Shown: positions 41,463 to 51,085, numbered from the stretch's first letter. The stretch is DNA of 64,000 bases from JANSYL01 sp963921255 (GCA_963921255.3 CAWUEW020000001.1:992001-1056000), one strand, 5' to 3'. Numbers and translations: made by a program. Notes: generated by a model not told the origin, from the sequence alone.

Positions 41463-42647
41463 CTAGTCGTAGACGCGTTGGTCGTCGATCACCTTGCCAT
41501 CATTGGGCAAGGTGCCCGGCGCGACCACTTCGATCGCCCCTTTGAGTTTCAAAGCCGCCGCCGCGCTGGCGGCATAGGCTTCGACATCGCCGCCCTCGGC
41601 TTCGATCTGCACGGTCATGGCATCCATTTCGCCTTTGCGGGTGGCAATGACCCGGGCCTTCACGACCTCGGGGTGTTTGCCCACGAATTCGGCCACCTGC
41701 TCGGGGCGCACGAACATACCCTTGATCTTGGTGGTTTGATCGGCACGGCCCATCCAGCCCTTGATCCGCGCATTGGTCCGGCCGCACGGACTGCGGCCCG
41801 GCATCATGGCGCTCAGGTCGCCGGTGGCAAAGCGGATCAGCGGGTAATCCGGGTTCAGGCTGGTGACGATCACTTCGCCCACTTCCCCTTCGGCGACGGG
41901 ATCGCCCGTGCCCGGACGGACGATTTCGACGATGACACCTTCGTCCAGGATCATCCCTTCCATCGCCGGGGATTCGTAGGCGATGTTGCCGAGATCCGCC
42001 GTTGCATAGCACTGCAGGCAGGTGATCCCGCGATCCGCGTATTCCTGCCGGAGGCTTGGGAAAAGCGCCCCACCCCCGACGGCGGCCCGCGTAATCGACA
42101 GGGTTTCCCCCATCTCCGCGGCCTTGTCCAAGATAACCTTCAGATAGTCGGGCGTTCCGGCATAGGCCGTTGTGCCGATATCTTTGGCCGCGCGCACCTG
42201 AAGCTCGGTCTGGCCGACGCCTGCGGGCAGAACGGCGGCCCCAACGGCGCGCGCGCCGCTTTCGAAGATCATGCCCGCGGGCGTGAGGTGGTAACCGAAA
42301 CAGTTCTGAACGATATCGTCGGACCCAATGCCAACAGCATGCAAGAAGCGGCCCATGCGCCACCAGTCATGGCTGATCCCACCGGGTTCATAGATGGGGC
42401 CCGGGCTTTGAAAAACGTGGGCCACATTGGACACCGGCAGGCCACCGAACGGCGGCGCATCCGATTGTTTGGCGACAAGATCCGATTTGCGCAGCACCGG
42501 CAGGTCGGTCAAGCCGGACAGGCCATCGACCGGATCCATGCCGTTCTTGGCCAACTGGTCCTGAAGCAAGGCCAGCTGGCCGGCCTCGCGTTCATCCTGG
42601 CTGCGGGTTTCAAGGCGATCGAAAGAGCCCAAATCACCGTCTTTCAT
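41463..42647 (-). CDS. Phenylacetate-CoA ligase-like AMP-forming enzyme (PaaK family)
   Basis: A 394-residue PaaK-like adenylate-forming enzyme. Adenylation blocks are YEPGGISHDWWRMGR, TAYAGTPDYL, CLQCYATADLGNIAYES, YPLIRFATGDLS and GRADQTTKIKGMFVRPEQV, with a C-terminal ACT-like region and DGKVIDDQRV at the end. Slightly shorter than PaaK; the typical N-terminal SSGTTG loop is replaced by SPGPIYEPGG. It follows the cupin and transporter genes on the same strand (45-base gap) and probably activates the imported carboxylic acid. Substrate unknown. Confidence 0.85.
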   Translation of the reverse strand: MKDGDLGSFDRLETRSQDEREAGQLALLQDQLAKNGMDPVDGLSGLTDLPVLRKSDLVAKQSDAPPFGGLPVSNVAHVFQSPGPIYEPGGISHDWWRMGRFLHAVGIGSDDIVQNCFGYHLTPAGMIFESGARAVGAAVLPAGVGQTELQVRAAKDIGTTAYAGTPDYLKVILDKAAEMGETLSITRAAVGGGALFPSLRQEYADRGITCLQCYATADLGNIAYESPAMEGMILDEGVIVEIVRPGTGDPVAEGEVGEVIVTSLNPDYPLIRFATGDLSAMMPGRSPCGRTNARIKGWMGRADQTTKIKGMFVRPEQVAEFVGKHPEVVKARVIATRKGEMDAMTVQIEAEGGDVEAYAASAAAALKLKGAIEVVAPGTLPNDGKVIDDQRVYD

Positions 42648-42692
42648 CTCACCAAACCTTTCTTGTACCGCCGACGCGTCTTGTGCGGTTCT

Positions 42693-43079
42693 TCAATTCG
42701 CCAACGTCGTCAGTGGTTCACCAACGCGCACCACGTGGGTTGTGATGGCAACCATGGGTGCGTCGCCAACATTCGTTAATCCTCCGTGGACGGCGCCCTC
42801 GGGGAAATACAGGGGCGTGCCCACCTCAAATTCGACCATCGCGCCTGAGGGCGTTTCCGCCGTCGCCGCGGTCATCACCACGCCATGTTCGTCACCCGGA
42901 TGGGTATGGAGTGGGATGGTCGCGCCCGGTGGCACCGTGAGGCGGCTGACGATCACTTCCATCGTGCTTGATCCCGGCACCGGCACACGGCGCAGTTCTT
43001 CCCGAGTGATGTCTTGGGCCAGCGCCGGGCTGACCAGTGCGGCCAGACACAGCGCGGCGATGCTGGCCAGTCTGGTCAT
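42693..43079 (-). CDS. Exported cupin-domain protein
   Basis: A 128-residue protein with a signal peptide (MTRLASIAALCLAALVSPALAQ) and one cupin barrel: PLHTHPGDEHGVVM supplies the His/Glu metal site, and PLYFPEGAVHGG the second motif. ATG 43079 shares a base with the livF stop (TGATG); an ATG at 43091 would overlap livF more and shift the signal. Part of the transporter operon; role unknown, perhaps ligand binding or a dioxygenase-like activity in the periplasm. Confidence 0.83.
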   Translation of the reverse strand: MTRLASIAALCLAALVSPALAQDITREELRRVPVPGSSTMEVIVSRLTVPPGATIPLHTHPGDEHGVVMTAATAETPSGAMVEFEVGTPLYFPEGAVHGGLTNVGDAPMVAITTHVVRVGEPLTTLAN

Positions 43080-43939
43080 CAGCTCAGCCACCGTTTGCGG
43101 CGGCGGTAGGAGCGGACATCGCGGAAGCTCTTCCGGCCTTCGTCCGACATGCCGAGGTAGAATTCCTTGACGTCCGGGTTCTCGCGCAGTTCGGCGGCGG
43201 GACCGTCCATCACGACGCGACCGGATTCGAGGATGTAGCCGTAATGCGCGAACCGCAGTGCGACGTTGGTGTTCTGTTCGGCCAGCAGGAAGGTCACGCC
43301 CTGCTCTTCGTTGAGGCGCTTCACGATGTCGAAGATCTGTTCGACCAGCTGCGGCGCAAGGCCCATCGAGGGCTCATCCAGCAGGATGGTTTCGGGCTCG
43401 GACATCAACGCGCGACCGATTGCGGTCATCTGCTGTTCCCCGCCCGAAGTGTAGCCCGCCTGGCTTTTGCGGCGTTCCTTGAGGCGCGGGAAATAGGAAT
43501 AGACCATCTCGAGGTCGGCATCGATCGCGCCACGCCCATCGCTGCGCGTGTAGCTGCCGGTCAGAAGGTTCTCTTCCACGGTCAGGTGTTCAAAACAGTG
43601 GCGGCCTTCCATCACCTGGATGACGCCACGGTCGACAAGGTCCGAGGGGCTGAGGTCGGCGACGCTTTCGCCCCGATAGTTGATCGTGCCTTTCGTGACC
43701 TCGCCGCGCTCGGAATGCAGCAGGTTCGAAATCGCCTTGAGCGTGGTCGTCTTTCCGGCGCCGTTGCCCCCCAGAAGGGCGGTGATCCCGCCTTTGGGGA
43801 CTTTCAGGCTGACGCCCTTCAGCACGAGGATCACGTGGTTGTAGATCACCTCGATATTGTTGACCTCCAGAAGCGTTTCCGCCCCTTTCAGTTCTTCGGC
43901 GATCCCGTCGCCATGGGTTTCAACAGGCTGATCCAGCAT
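43079..43939 (-). CDS. livF: Branched-chain-type ABC transporter ATPase LivF
   Basis: A 286-residue ATPase of the HAAT family. Walker A is GGNGAGKTT, signature TSGGEQQMTAIGRAL and Walker B ETILLDEPSMGLAP. The N-terminal extension (residues 1-25) is longer than usual. Downstream of the binding-protein gene across a hairpin; works with LivG, LivH and LivM. The substrate need not be an amino acid, since two acyl/aryl-CoA ligases flank the operon. Confidence 0.93.
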   Translation of the reverse strand: MLDQPVETHGDGIAEELKGAETLLEVNNIEVIYNHVILVLKGVSLKVPKGGITALLGGNGAGKTTTLKAISNLLHSERGEVTKGTINYRGESVADLSPSDLVDRGVIQVMEGRHCFEHLTVEENLLTGSYTRSDGRGAIDADLEMVYSYFPRLKERRKSQAGYTSGGEQQMTAIGRALMSEPETILLDEPSMGLAPQLVEQIFDIVKRLNEEQGVTFLLAEQNTNVALRFAHYGYILESGRVVMDGPAAELRENPDVKEFYLGMSDEGRKSFRDVRSYRRRKRWLS

Positions 43940-44017
43940 CCCGCGGCACTCCCCGCTTTTCGATCTCAGTGAGGCCGCGCAATGGGCGCGCCCCTTGGGT
44001 GTTCAATTCAGTGAAGG

Positions 44018-44049
44018 TGCCCGGCGACGGCGCGTGCCGCCGCCGGGCA
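44018..44049 (-). promoter_or_regulatory. Hairpin between the binding-protein gene and livF
   Basis: TGCCCGGCG and CGCCGGGCA form a perfect 9-base stem, extended by inner GC pairs, directly after the binding-protein stop (44057). No T-run. As with other binding-protein genes, it probably stabilises or partially terminates the message. Confidence 0.55.
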
Positions 44050-44056
44050 GGTCGGA

Positions 44057-45334
44057 TTAACCGCTGGTGCAGTTGGAGCTGATGTTGTTTTCAGCCGCGA
44101 ACTGCGCAGAGTCTTCCAGAACCAGAGGCTGCGTCACGCTGTTGTCGGGCGCGATGAAGTCGGTCAGGGTGACCCAGGCTTCGCCGTCCCACTGCTGCAT
44201 GATCGCCATGCCGGTGCCGCCGTGGTCTTCACAGCTTACTGCGAATTCCGGGCCGACGCCGGGCATGCCAAGCTCTTCCATGCGGGCGTTGGTCATTTCC
44301 AGCGCTTCCATGCCATCGCGCATCATGGATGCGTCGATGTCGGCCACACCGTGGATTTCCTGTGCGACGCGAACGGCCTCGGCGGCCAGCATCGCGGCGT
44401 ACATGCCACGGGTGTAGAGCACGTTGCCCAAGTTGGAGCCGTCACCGGCGGCCAGGCCTGCATCATGCACATGTTCCTGGATTTCCGAGAAGATCGGCAT
44501 GTCACCCAGACGGTTCATGTTCAGCGACCGGTAGCCAGCCGCGTCGGCACCCGCCGATTCAACGTCGTGGTCCGCACCGGCCCACCAGTTGCCGATGAAG
44601 TTCTCCATCGGGAAGCGGATGTTGATGGCTTCCTGGATGGCGACCTGGTTCATGACGCCCCAACCCCACATCACGACGTAGTCGGGACGCTCACGGCGGA
44701 TGGTCAGCCACTGGTTGCCCTGCTCCTGGCCCGGGTGGTCCACGGCCAGCTGGTTCAGCTCAAAGCCATGCATTTCGGACAGCGTTTCCAGGGTCCGGAT
44801 CGGCTCACGGCCATAGGCCGAGTTGTGGTAGAGCAGCGTGATGGTCTTGCCTTCGAGCGAGCCACCGTTCTCTTCCAGAAGCTGGTTCACGATCACCGAG
44901 GCCGCATCCCAGTAGTTTGCCGGGTAGTTAAAGACGTGGCTGAAGACGTCGCCATTCGCGGCCGAGGTCCGGCCATAACCCATGGTGTGAAGCGGGATAC
45001 CGTCCGCCGTCGCACGCGGGATCAGCTGGTAGGTGATACCAGTCGAGAGCGGCTGGTACACCAGAGCGCCTTCGCCCTTGGTCGATTCATAGCATTCCAC
45101 ACCGCGCTCGGTGTTGTAGGCGGTTTCGCATTCGACCACGCGGGTCGCGACGCCACCGATGCCGCCATCGCGTTCGTTCAGCAGGGTCATGTAGTCGGCA
45201 TAGCCATCCGCGAAGGGGATTCCGCCTGCCGCATACGGACCGGTCCGGTAGCTCAGCGACGGGAACACGAGGTCCGCCATCACCGGGCTTGCGGCCATCA
45301 CACCTGCGACGGCCAGGGTTGCAATTTTCTTCAT
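44057..45334 (-). CDS. livK: ABC transporter substrate-binding protein (HAAT family)
   Basis: A 425-residue periplasmic binding protein of the Leu/Ile/Val type. ATG 45334 follows GGAGG and begins the signal peptide MKKIATLAVAGVMAASPVMA. Blocks include YRTGPYAAGGIPFADGYADY, ITLLYHNSAYGREPIRTLE and VVMWGWGVMNQVAIQEA. It is longer than amino-acid LivK and resembles the group linked to aromatic or aliphatic acid uptake. Symbol by family only. Confidence 0.9.
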   Translation of the reverse strand: MKKIATLAVAGVMAASPVMADLVFPSLSYRTGPYAAGGIPFADGYADYMTLLNERDGGIGGVATRVVECETAYNTERGVECYESTKGEGALVYQPLSTGITYQLIPRATADGIPLHTMGYGRTSAANGDVFSHVFNYPANYWDAASVIVNQLLEENGGSLEGKTITLLYHNSAYGREPIRTLETLSEMHGFELNQLAVDHPGQEQGNQWLTIRRERPDYVVMWGWGVMNQVAIQEAINIRFPMENFIGNWWAGADHDVESAGADAAGYRSLNMNRLGDMPIFSEIQEHVHDAGLAAGDGSNLGNVLYTRGMYAAMLAAEAVRVAQEIHGVADIDASMMRDGMEALEMTNARMEELGMPGVGPEFAVSCEDHGGTGMAIMQQWDGEAWVTLTDFIAPDNSVTQPLVLEDSAQFAAENNISSNCTSG

Positions 45335-45413
45335 CGGGGGTTCCTCCCTTTGGTTTATCCGATGTCGCTCAACGCCCCGGTGCACATCCGGGGTCTTATC
45401 CGCGGCCCGCCCC

Positions 45414-46490
45414 TTAGTGCGGGAAGGGCCACAACCTTAGTTTCTCTTTCATCAGGGCCCAAAGACGGGCCAGACCGTGCGGTTCGACGATCAGGAAGAA
45501 CATGATCAACGCGCCGACGATGACGAACTCAAAATGCGTGGCCAAGGCGGCATCCCACGACAAGGTGTCGGTCAGGAAGTTCCGCAAGACCACCGGCAGG
45601 ATCACCATGAAGGCCGCGCCTGCGAACGCCCCGAAGAGCGACCCAAGGCCACCGATGATGATCATGAACAGCACCAGGAAGCTTTTGATGATGCCATAGA
45701 CCTCACCGACTTCCACGGCGCCCAGATAGACGGTGAAAAGAAGCGCGCCCGAGATGCCGACATAGAAGGAGCTGACCGCGAAGGCCGTCAGCTTGGCCTT
45801 CATCGGGTTCACCCCGATGATCTCGGCCGCGATGTCCATGTCGCGGATCGCCATCCATTGCCGCCCGATGGAGCCGCGCGTCAGGTTGCGCGCCACCCAG
45901 GCGAGGACGAAGACCAGCACGAAACAGAACAGATACTTGACCCAGGCTTCGGCGTTGGGGCCGGTGACGGCCTGGCCGAACAGGAAGCGCTCCGGCGCGT
46001 TGATCTGTCCAGACGCCGAATAGTTGTAGAACCACGGCACCTTGTTGAACAGCCAGACCAGGAAGAACTGGGCCGCCAAGGTCGCCACCGCAAGATAGAA
46101 GCCCTTGATCCGCAAACTTGGCAGACCGAATGCGACCCCGACCATGGCGGTCATCACCCCGGACAAAAGCGTTATTGTGACCATGTCCATCCATGGGAAG
46201 GCCGTCATCAGCTTGTAGGAGGTGTAAGCGCCCACAGCCATGAATCCCCCGGTGCCCAGTGACACCTGACCACAATAGCCGGTCAGGATGTTCAGGCCGA
46301 TCGCGGCAATGGCGTAGATCAGGAACGGCAGCAGGATCGCGTTCGCCCAGTAATCGTTGATGATGAAGGGCACGATGCCCAATCCCACCAGCAGCACGAC
46401 ATAGTACCGGAACCGGTCGAAGGCGATCGGGAAGGTTTGGTTGTCCTCGACATAGGACGTTTTGAAGTCACCCGCCTCACGATAGAACAT
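45414..46490 (-). CDS. livM: Branched-chain-type ABC transporter permease LivM
   Basis: A 358-residue membrane permease with about nine to ten helices. Conserved are GLNILTGYCGQVSLGTGGFMAVGAY, SLRIKGFYLAVATLAAQFF and the coupling region RDMDIAAEIIGVNPMKAKL. GGGGAGG precedes ATG 46490. It pairs with LivH. Downstream of the 80-residue membrane protein gene. Confidence 0.93.
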   Translation of the reverse strand: MFYREAGDFKTSYVEDNQTFPIAFDRFRYYVVLLVGLGIVPFIINDYWANAILLPFLIYAIAAIGLNILTGYCGQVSLGTGGFMAVGAYTSYKLMTAFPWMDMVTITLLSGVMTAMVGVAFGLPSLRIKGFYLAVATLAAQFFLVWLFNKVPWFYNYSASGQINAPERFLFGQAVTGPNAEAWVKYLFCFVLVFVLAWVARNLTRGSIGRQWMAIRDMDIAAEIIGVNPMKAKLTAFAVSSFYVGISGALLFTVYLGAVEVGEVYGIIKSFLVLFMIIIGGLGSLFGAFAGAAFMVILPVVLRNFLTDTLSWDAALATHFEFVIVGALIMFFLIVEPHGLARLWALMKEKLRLWPFPH

Positions 46491-46589
46491 GGCGTGCCTC
46501 CCCGGCTCGTGTGATGGAGCGCACGACGCGAGCCGATCCGACAACGGACCGGGCGCAATGCGACATGGAATTGTGGGTGTGGTGCCGGC

Positions 46590-46832
46590 CTAGGCTTCGA
46601 CGCGTCGCCGCGCGAACAGACCGATGGCCAAGCTGACGGCGGTCAGAACCGGCGCGGACCAGTGCATGCCGCTTTGCCCGAACAACCCGGCGGCCAGAAA
46701 CAGGCCCGAGAACCAGAACACCGAAAAGGCGATGGTCGTCACGATGGCCCACATCTTGCGCTCGGCCGTGCTGCGACCGGTCGCAAAGTCCGGCTTCCCG
46801 ATATTCGGGCTCTGAATGTCGTCCAATGCCAT
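46590..46832 (-). CDS. Small membrane protein in transporter operon (80 aa)
   Basis: An 80-residue protein: a polar N-terminus (MALDDIQSPN through STAERK) then two hydrophobic helices (WAIVTTIAFSVFWFSGLFLAAGLF; SAPVLTAVSLAIGLF) and a basic RRR tail. I do not recognise a family. It lies between livH and livM in the same orientation, so it may be an accessory of this transporter. An in-frame ATG at 46856 would add eight residues. Upstream, 46833-46969 holds only an imperfect hairpin at 46858-46891. Confidence 0.7.
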   Translation of the reverse strand: MALDDIQSPNIGKPDFATGRSTAERKMWAIVTTIAFSVFWFSGLFLAAGLFGQSGMHWSAPVLTAVSLAIGLFARRRVEA

Positions 46833-46969
46833 GGCACTGGTTCCTTCCTTTGGCATTGTCGGTCGCAGATCCTCCCACCTGCGGCACCGACGAAACCCAA
46901 GTCGTCGTTCGCGCCACGGCAGAATGCCCGCTTTCGCCGATTTTGTCAGCCGAAAACATCATTCTGGTG

Positions 46970-47956
46970 TCAGACCCTCTCAATGATCTTCTCCCCAAAC
47001 AGGCCCTGGGGCCGGAAGACCAGGAAGACGAGCGCCAGAACATAGGCAAACCAGTTCTCGGTCGCGCCGCCGATCAGCGGACCGACTGAGAATTCGAACA
47101 AGGCCTCGCCCACGCCGATGATCAGGCCACCGACGATGGCGCCCGGGATCGAGGTGAACCCGCCCAACATCAAAACTGGCAGTGCCTTCAACGCGATCAG
47201 CGACAGTGAGAACTGAACGCCCGATTTGGCGCCCCACATGATGCCGGCCACCAGTGCGACGATGCCCGCCAACGACCAGACCAAAACCCAGACGTAGTTC
47301 AGCTTGATGCCCACCGACAACGCAGCCTGGTGGTCGTCGGCCACAGCGCGCATGGCGCGCCCCTGCTTGGTATACTGGGTGTAGGCCACGAGACCGCCGA
47401 CCAAAAGCGCCGCGACGATGGCAGCCGAAATGTCGAGGTTGTCGATGAAGAACCCGTATCCAAAGAGGTTGAAGGTCGCTTCGTCGATCCCAAGGTTGAT
47501 GCCCTGCGGCAGACCCACATCAAGGTTCCGGATCTCCGAGCCCCACATCAGGTCGGACGTGCCTTCGAGGAAATACGCCAAGCCAATGGTCGCCATGAAC
47601 AGAATGATCGGTTCCTGCCCGACAAGATGCCGGAAGATGAACCTTTGCACGCCCCAGGCGAAGGCGATCATCACCAGCACGGTCAACAGGATGGCGAACA
47701 AGGCGGGCACTTCCCAACCGAAATAGTGGATGTCGGTTCCAAACATCTCGTTGATGAGATGCGCGAAGGGCACGCGGCCATCCTGAATGCCGACAAGGGT
47801 CATGGCGGCGAACAGCGCCATAACGCCTTGGGCATAGTTGAAGATGCCGGACGCCTTGAAAATAAGAACGAAGCCAAGGGCCACGAGCGCATACATAACG
47901 CCGTTCAGCAGGCCGTTGGCCGTCACTTCCATCGCCCAGATGAGTTGTTCAGGCAT
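46970..47956 (-). CDS. livH: Branched-chain-type ABC transporter permease LivH
   Basis: A 328-residue permease with about eight to nine helices. Signatures are NGVMYALVALGFVLIFKASGIFNYAQG, RAMRAVADDHQAALSVGI (coupling loop) and VLMLGGFTSIPGAIVGGLIIGVGE. A GGAGG-type site precedes the ATG. Follows livG by 65 bases. Confidence 0.94.
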   Translation of the reverse strand: MPEQLIWAMEVTANGLLNGVMYALVALGFVLIFKASGIFNYAQGVMALFAAMTLVGIQDGRVPFAHLINEMFGTDIHYFGWEVPALFAILLTVLVMIAFAWGVQRFIFRHLVGQEPIILFMATIGLAYFLEGTSDLMWGSEIRNLDVGLPQGINLGIDEATFNLFGYGFFIDNLDISAAIVAALLVGGLVAYTQYTKQGRAMRAVADDHQAALSVGIKLNYVWVLVWSLAGIVALVAGIMWGAKSGVQFSLSLIALKALPVLMLGGFTSIPGAIVGGLIIGVGEALFEFSVGPLIGGATENWFAYVLALVFLVFRPQGLFGEKIIERV

Positions 47957-48021
47957 CGGTGCCTCCTGCGCTTGGCGGGTTAACGGGTTGAGGGAACGTC
48001 GATGCGGCGGCGCGGATCAGA

Positions 48022-48849
48022 TCAATCATGGCTGACCCCCAGATATGCGTCGATCACCTCCTGGTTCGAGCGCACCTCGTCCGGCGTGCCATCCCCGATC
48101 TTCTTGCCGTAGTCCATCACGACCACCCGGTCGCTCAGATCCATCACGACGCCCATGTCGTGTTCGATCAGGACAATCGTCGTCCCAAATTCGTCGTTCA
48201 CGTCGAGAATGAAGCGCGACATGTCTTCCTTTTCTTCGACGTTCATGCCGGCCATCGGTTCGTCCAGCAGCAGGATCTGGGGTTCGGCCACCAAGGCGCG
48301 GGCCAGTTCCACACGCTTCTTCAAACCATAGGGCAACCGTCCCACAGGCGTTTTGCGGATGTGCTGAATTTCGAGGAAGTCGATGACCTCTTCCGCCTTC
48401 TGGCGGTTGGCCACCTCTTCGCGTTGCGCCTTGCCCCACCAGAACGCCTGGTCGAAGAACGAGGCTTTCATGTGGTTCAGGCGACCGGTCATCACGTTGT
48501 CCAGAACGGTCATGCCTTCAAACAGGGCGATGTTCTGGAAGGTCCGGGCAATCCCCTGGCGTGCGACCTGGTAGGGTTTCATCGGCGGGCGCTGCTTGCC
48601 CTTGTACCAAACCTCACCCTCCTGCGGGTGGTAGAAGCCCGACACGACGTTCAGCATCGAGGATTTACCGGCGCCGTTCGGTCCGATGATCGCGCGAATT
48701 TCGCCCTCGCGAATATCGAAGGAGATGTTGCTGATCGCGGTCACCCCCCCGAACTTCAGGGTAATGTTCCGCATTTCCATGACCACGCCACCAATGGTGC
48801 GACCGTCCTCGGTCACGTATCCGTCGGCGGGAACGCTCATTTCATTCAT
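48022..48849 (-). CDS. livG: Branched-chain-type ABC transporter ATPase LivG
   Basis: A 275-residue ATPase. Walker A is GPNGAGKSS, signature LPYGLKKRVELARAL and Walker B QILLLDEPMAGMN. An insertion with NHMKASFFDQAFWWGKAQREE is typical of the aromatic/fatty-acid-linked group. ATG 48849 overlaps the 84-residue membrane protein gene by ATGA, deciding the start over the longer in-frame option at 48933. Confidence 0.93.
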   Translation of the reverse strand: MNEMSVPADGYVTEDGRTIGGVVMEMRNITLKFGGVTAISNISFDIREGEIRAIIGPNGAGKSSMLNVVSGFYHPQEGEVWYKGKQRPPMKPYQVARQGIARTFQNIALFEGMTVLDNVMTGRLNHMKASFFDQAFWWGKAQREEVANRQKAEEVIDFLEIQHIRKTPVGRLPYGLKKRVELARALVAEPQILLLDEPMAGMNVEEKEDMSRFILDVNDEFGTTIVLIEHDMGVVMDLSDRVVVMDYGKKIGDGTPDEVRSNQEVIDAYLGVSHD

Positions 48850-49100
48850 TGCGCTTTCTCCCGTGCGGCCTGGCCCGAGCGGAAGATCACCGCGCCGATC
48901 AAGCCGTAAATGACAAGCGCAATCAGCGCCCAAACGAAATTCGCAGCCATCATTTCAGGCATGCCGATCATGATCGCCCCGACCCCACAGATCCCGATGG
49001 CGCCGCCCTGGACGATCGCCGCACTGCGCGCGACGTACCGACCGGCCATCCAGGACGCGGCAAAGCCGAGCAGGAAGAACAGGACCGCGATAAGGCTCAT
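48846..49100 (-). CDS. Small membrane protein in transporter operon (84 aa)
   Basis: An 84-residue protein with three hydrophobic segments (LIAVLFFLLGFAASWMAGRY; IVQGGAIGICGVGAIMIGM; FVWALIALVIYGLIGAVIF) and a short polar tail. No family recognised. Coupled by ATGA at both ends, to the CoA ligase upstream and livG downstream, so it is clearly translated as part of the operon. Possible scaffold between ligase and transporter; function unknown. Confidence 0.75.
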   Translation of the reverse strand: MSLIAVLFFLLGFAASWMAGRYVARSAAIVQGGAIGICGVGAIMIGMPEMMAANFVWALIALVIYGLIGAVIFRSGQAAREKAQ

Positions 49101-51070
49101 TCGGCCGCCATCCGGGCCGCGCCGGCGTCAACGACAGCCGCATCCTTGATCTCGAGCGTGGCCGAGATCTTGCCTTTGCGGCCATCCTCGTAAGTGACCT
49201 CGGTTTCGGTGTACTGCTCTGATTTTCCGCCATAAAGCGCGTCGATCAGGTCTGCGAATTTCTCTTCGATGATCCGACGGCGCACCTTACGGGTCCGGGT
49301 CAGTTCGCCGTCATCCGCGTCCAGTTCCTTATGCAGGATCAGGAAACGGTGCACTTGGCAGCCCGACAGCATCTCATCTTCTGCGACCGAGCGATTCACC
49401 TCCTCGACATGCCCCTGGATGGCCGCCAGCACCTGCGGGTGACCGGCCAGTTCCTGATACGACGCATAGGCGATGTTGTTGCGCTCGGCCCAGTTGCCGA
49501 CGGCAGTCAGGTCGATGTTGATGAAGGCGGTGCAGTAATCGCGCCCATTCCCAAAGACCACGGCCTCAAGGATGTTGGGGAAGAACTTCAGCTTGTTCTC
49601 AACATATTTGGGCGCAAACAGCGATCCGTTGGCCATCTTGCCCACGTCCTTGGCGCGGTCGATGATCCGCAGATGGCCCGTGTCGGGCTCGATGAAGCCC
49701 GCGTCACCCGTGGCCACCCACCCTTCGGCATCCTTGGTCGAGGCCGTGCTGTCTGGGTTTTTGTAGTATTCCACGAAAACACCCGGCGAGCGGTAGAACA
49801 CCTCGCCATTGTCGGCGATGCGAATTTCAACGCCCGGCGAGGGCACGCCGACGGTATCGGGGCGTACTTCGTTGTCGGGTTGCTGTGTGATGAAGACCGA
49901 CGCCTCGGTCTGGCCATAGAGCTGCTTCAGGTTGATCCCAAGCGCCCGGTAGAAATCGAAGATCTCAGGGCCAATGGCTTCGCCGGCGGTATAGCCCACG
50001 CGCACGCGGCTCATCCCGAGGGTGTTTTTCAGCGGCCCGATCACCAGGATGTTGGCCACTTGGTAGCGCAGGCGATCCATCGCGCCGACGCTTTCGCCAT
50101 CCAACAGCTTCGGACCGACCTTCTTGGCCAGATCCATGGCCCAATGGAACATCCGGCGCTTGAACGGCCCGGCATCCTCCATGCGGATCATCACGCTGGT
50201 CAACAGGTTTTCGAACACCCGCGGCGGGGCGAAATAATAGGTTGGCCCGATCTCGCGCAGGTCGGTCGTCATGGTGTCCTGGCTTTCCGGGCAGTTCACG
50301 CAGAAGCCGGTCCAATAGGCCTGACCGATCGAGAAGATAAAATCACCGACCCACGCCATCGGCAGATAGGCCAGAACCTCATCCTGCGGATCGAGGCGAT
50401 CGAACTCGGACGAAGCCTTGGACGTCTCGATGATGTTCCGGTTCGACAGAACGACACCCTTGGGCTTGCCGGTCGTGCCCGAGGTATAGAGCATCACGCA
50501 GGTGCTATCGAGGTCGAGCGCCGCTTCCCGCTTTTCCAGTTCTTTCTCGAACCGATCATGCGCGGCACGGCCTTCGGCCTGAATGTCGGCCAGGGCGTGC
50601 AATTTCGTGTGGTCGTATTTCCGCAGGCCACGGGCATCCTGGTAGATGATGTGCTCGATCTGCGGCACGCGCTCTTGCACTTCCAGCACCTTGTCGACCT
50701 GTTCCTGGTCGCCGCAGATGACATAGCGCGCGTAGCAATGCTCCAGCACATAGGCCATCTCTTCGGCCACGGCGTCCTGGTACAGCGGGACAGGAACGGC
50801 GCCGACTTTCTGTGCGGCAACCATCGACCAGTACAGGTGGGGGCGGTTCCGGCCAATCACCGCAACGTGGTCGCCCGGCGACACGCCAAGCGCGATCAGA
50901 CCGTAGGCAATCGCGGTGATCTCTTCCGCGGTCTCGGCCCAAGTCCAAGTCTGCCAAATTCCGTATTCTTTTTCGCGATACGCGTGTTTCGACCCGAACT
51001 GCGCCACGTTGCGCGCCAGCAATGCCGGCACAGACGACGTTGCGCCCGAAGGCGATGTCGTGTCAGCCAA
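49097..51070 (-). CDS. AMP-binding long-chain acyl-CoA synthetase-like protein
   Basis: A 657-residue adenylate-forming ligase of the long-chain fatty acid-CoA ligase type. Motifs are MLYTSGTTGKPKGVVLSN (about 195-212), LKQLYGQTEASVF and GWVATGDAGFIEPDTGHLRIIDR. The start is TTG 51070, eight bases after GGGAGG; no better in-frame ATG fits. First gene of the operon, coupled to a membrane microprotein. Likely converts the imported acid to its CoA thioester as it enters (vectorial acylation); substrate unknown. Confidence 0.9.
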   Translation of the reverse strand: MADTTSPSGATSSVPALLARNVAQFGSKHAYREKEYGIWQTWTWAETAEEITAIAYGLIALGVSPGDHVAVIGRNRPHLYWSMVAAQKVGAVPVPLYQDAVAEEMAYVLEHCYARYVICGDQEQVDKVLEVQERVPQIEHIIYQDARGLRKYDHTKLHALADIQAEGRAAHDRFEKELEKREAALDLDSTCVMLYTSGTTGKPKGVVLSNRNIIETSKASSEFDRLDPQDEVLAYLPMAWVGDFIFSIGQAYWTGFCVNCPESQDTMTTDLREIGPTYYFAPPRVFENLLTSVMIRMEDAGPFKRRMFHWAMDLAKKVGPKLLDGESVGAMDRLRYQVANILVIGPLKNTLGMSRVRVGYTAGEAIGPEIFDFYRALGINLKQLYGQTEASVFITQQPDNEVRPDTVGVPSPGVEIRIADNGEVFYRSPGVFVEYYKNPDSTASTKDAEGWVATGDAGFIEPDTGHLRIIDRAKDVGKMANGSLFAPKYVENKLKFFPNILEAVVFGNGRDYCTAFINIDLTAVGNWAERNNIAYASYQELAGHPQVLAAIQGHVEEVNRSVAEDEMLSGCQVHRFLILHKELDADDGELTRTRKVRRRIIEEKFADLIDALYGGKSEQYTETEVTYEDGRKGKISATLEIKDAAVVDAGAARMAAE

Positions 51071-51085
51071 TTTTCTTCCTCCCTT

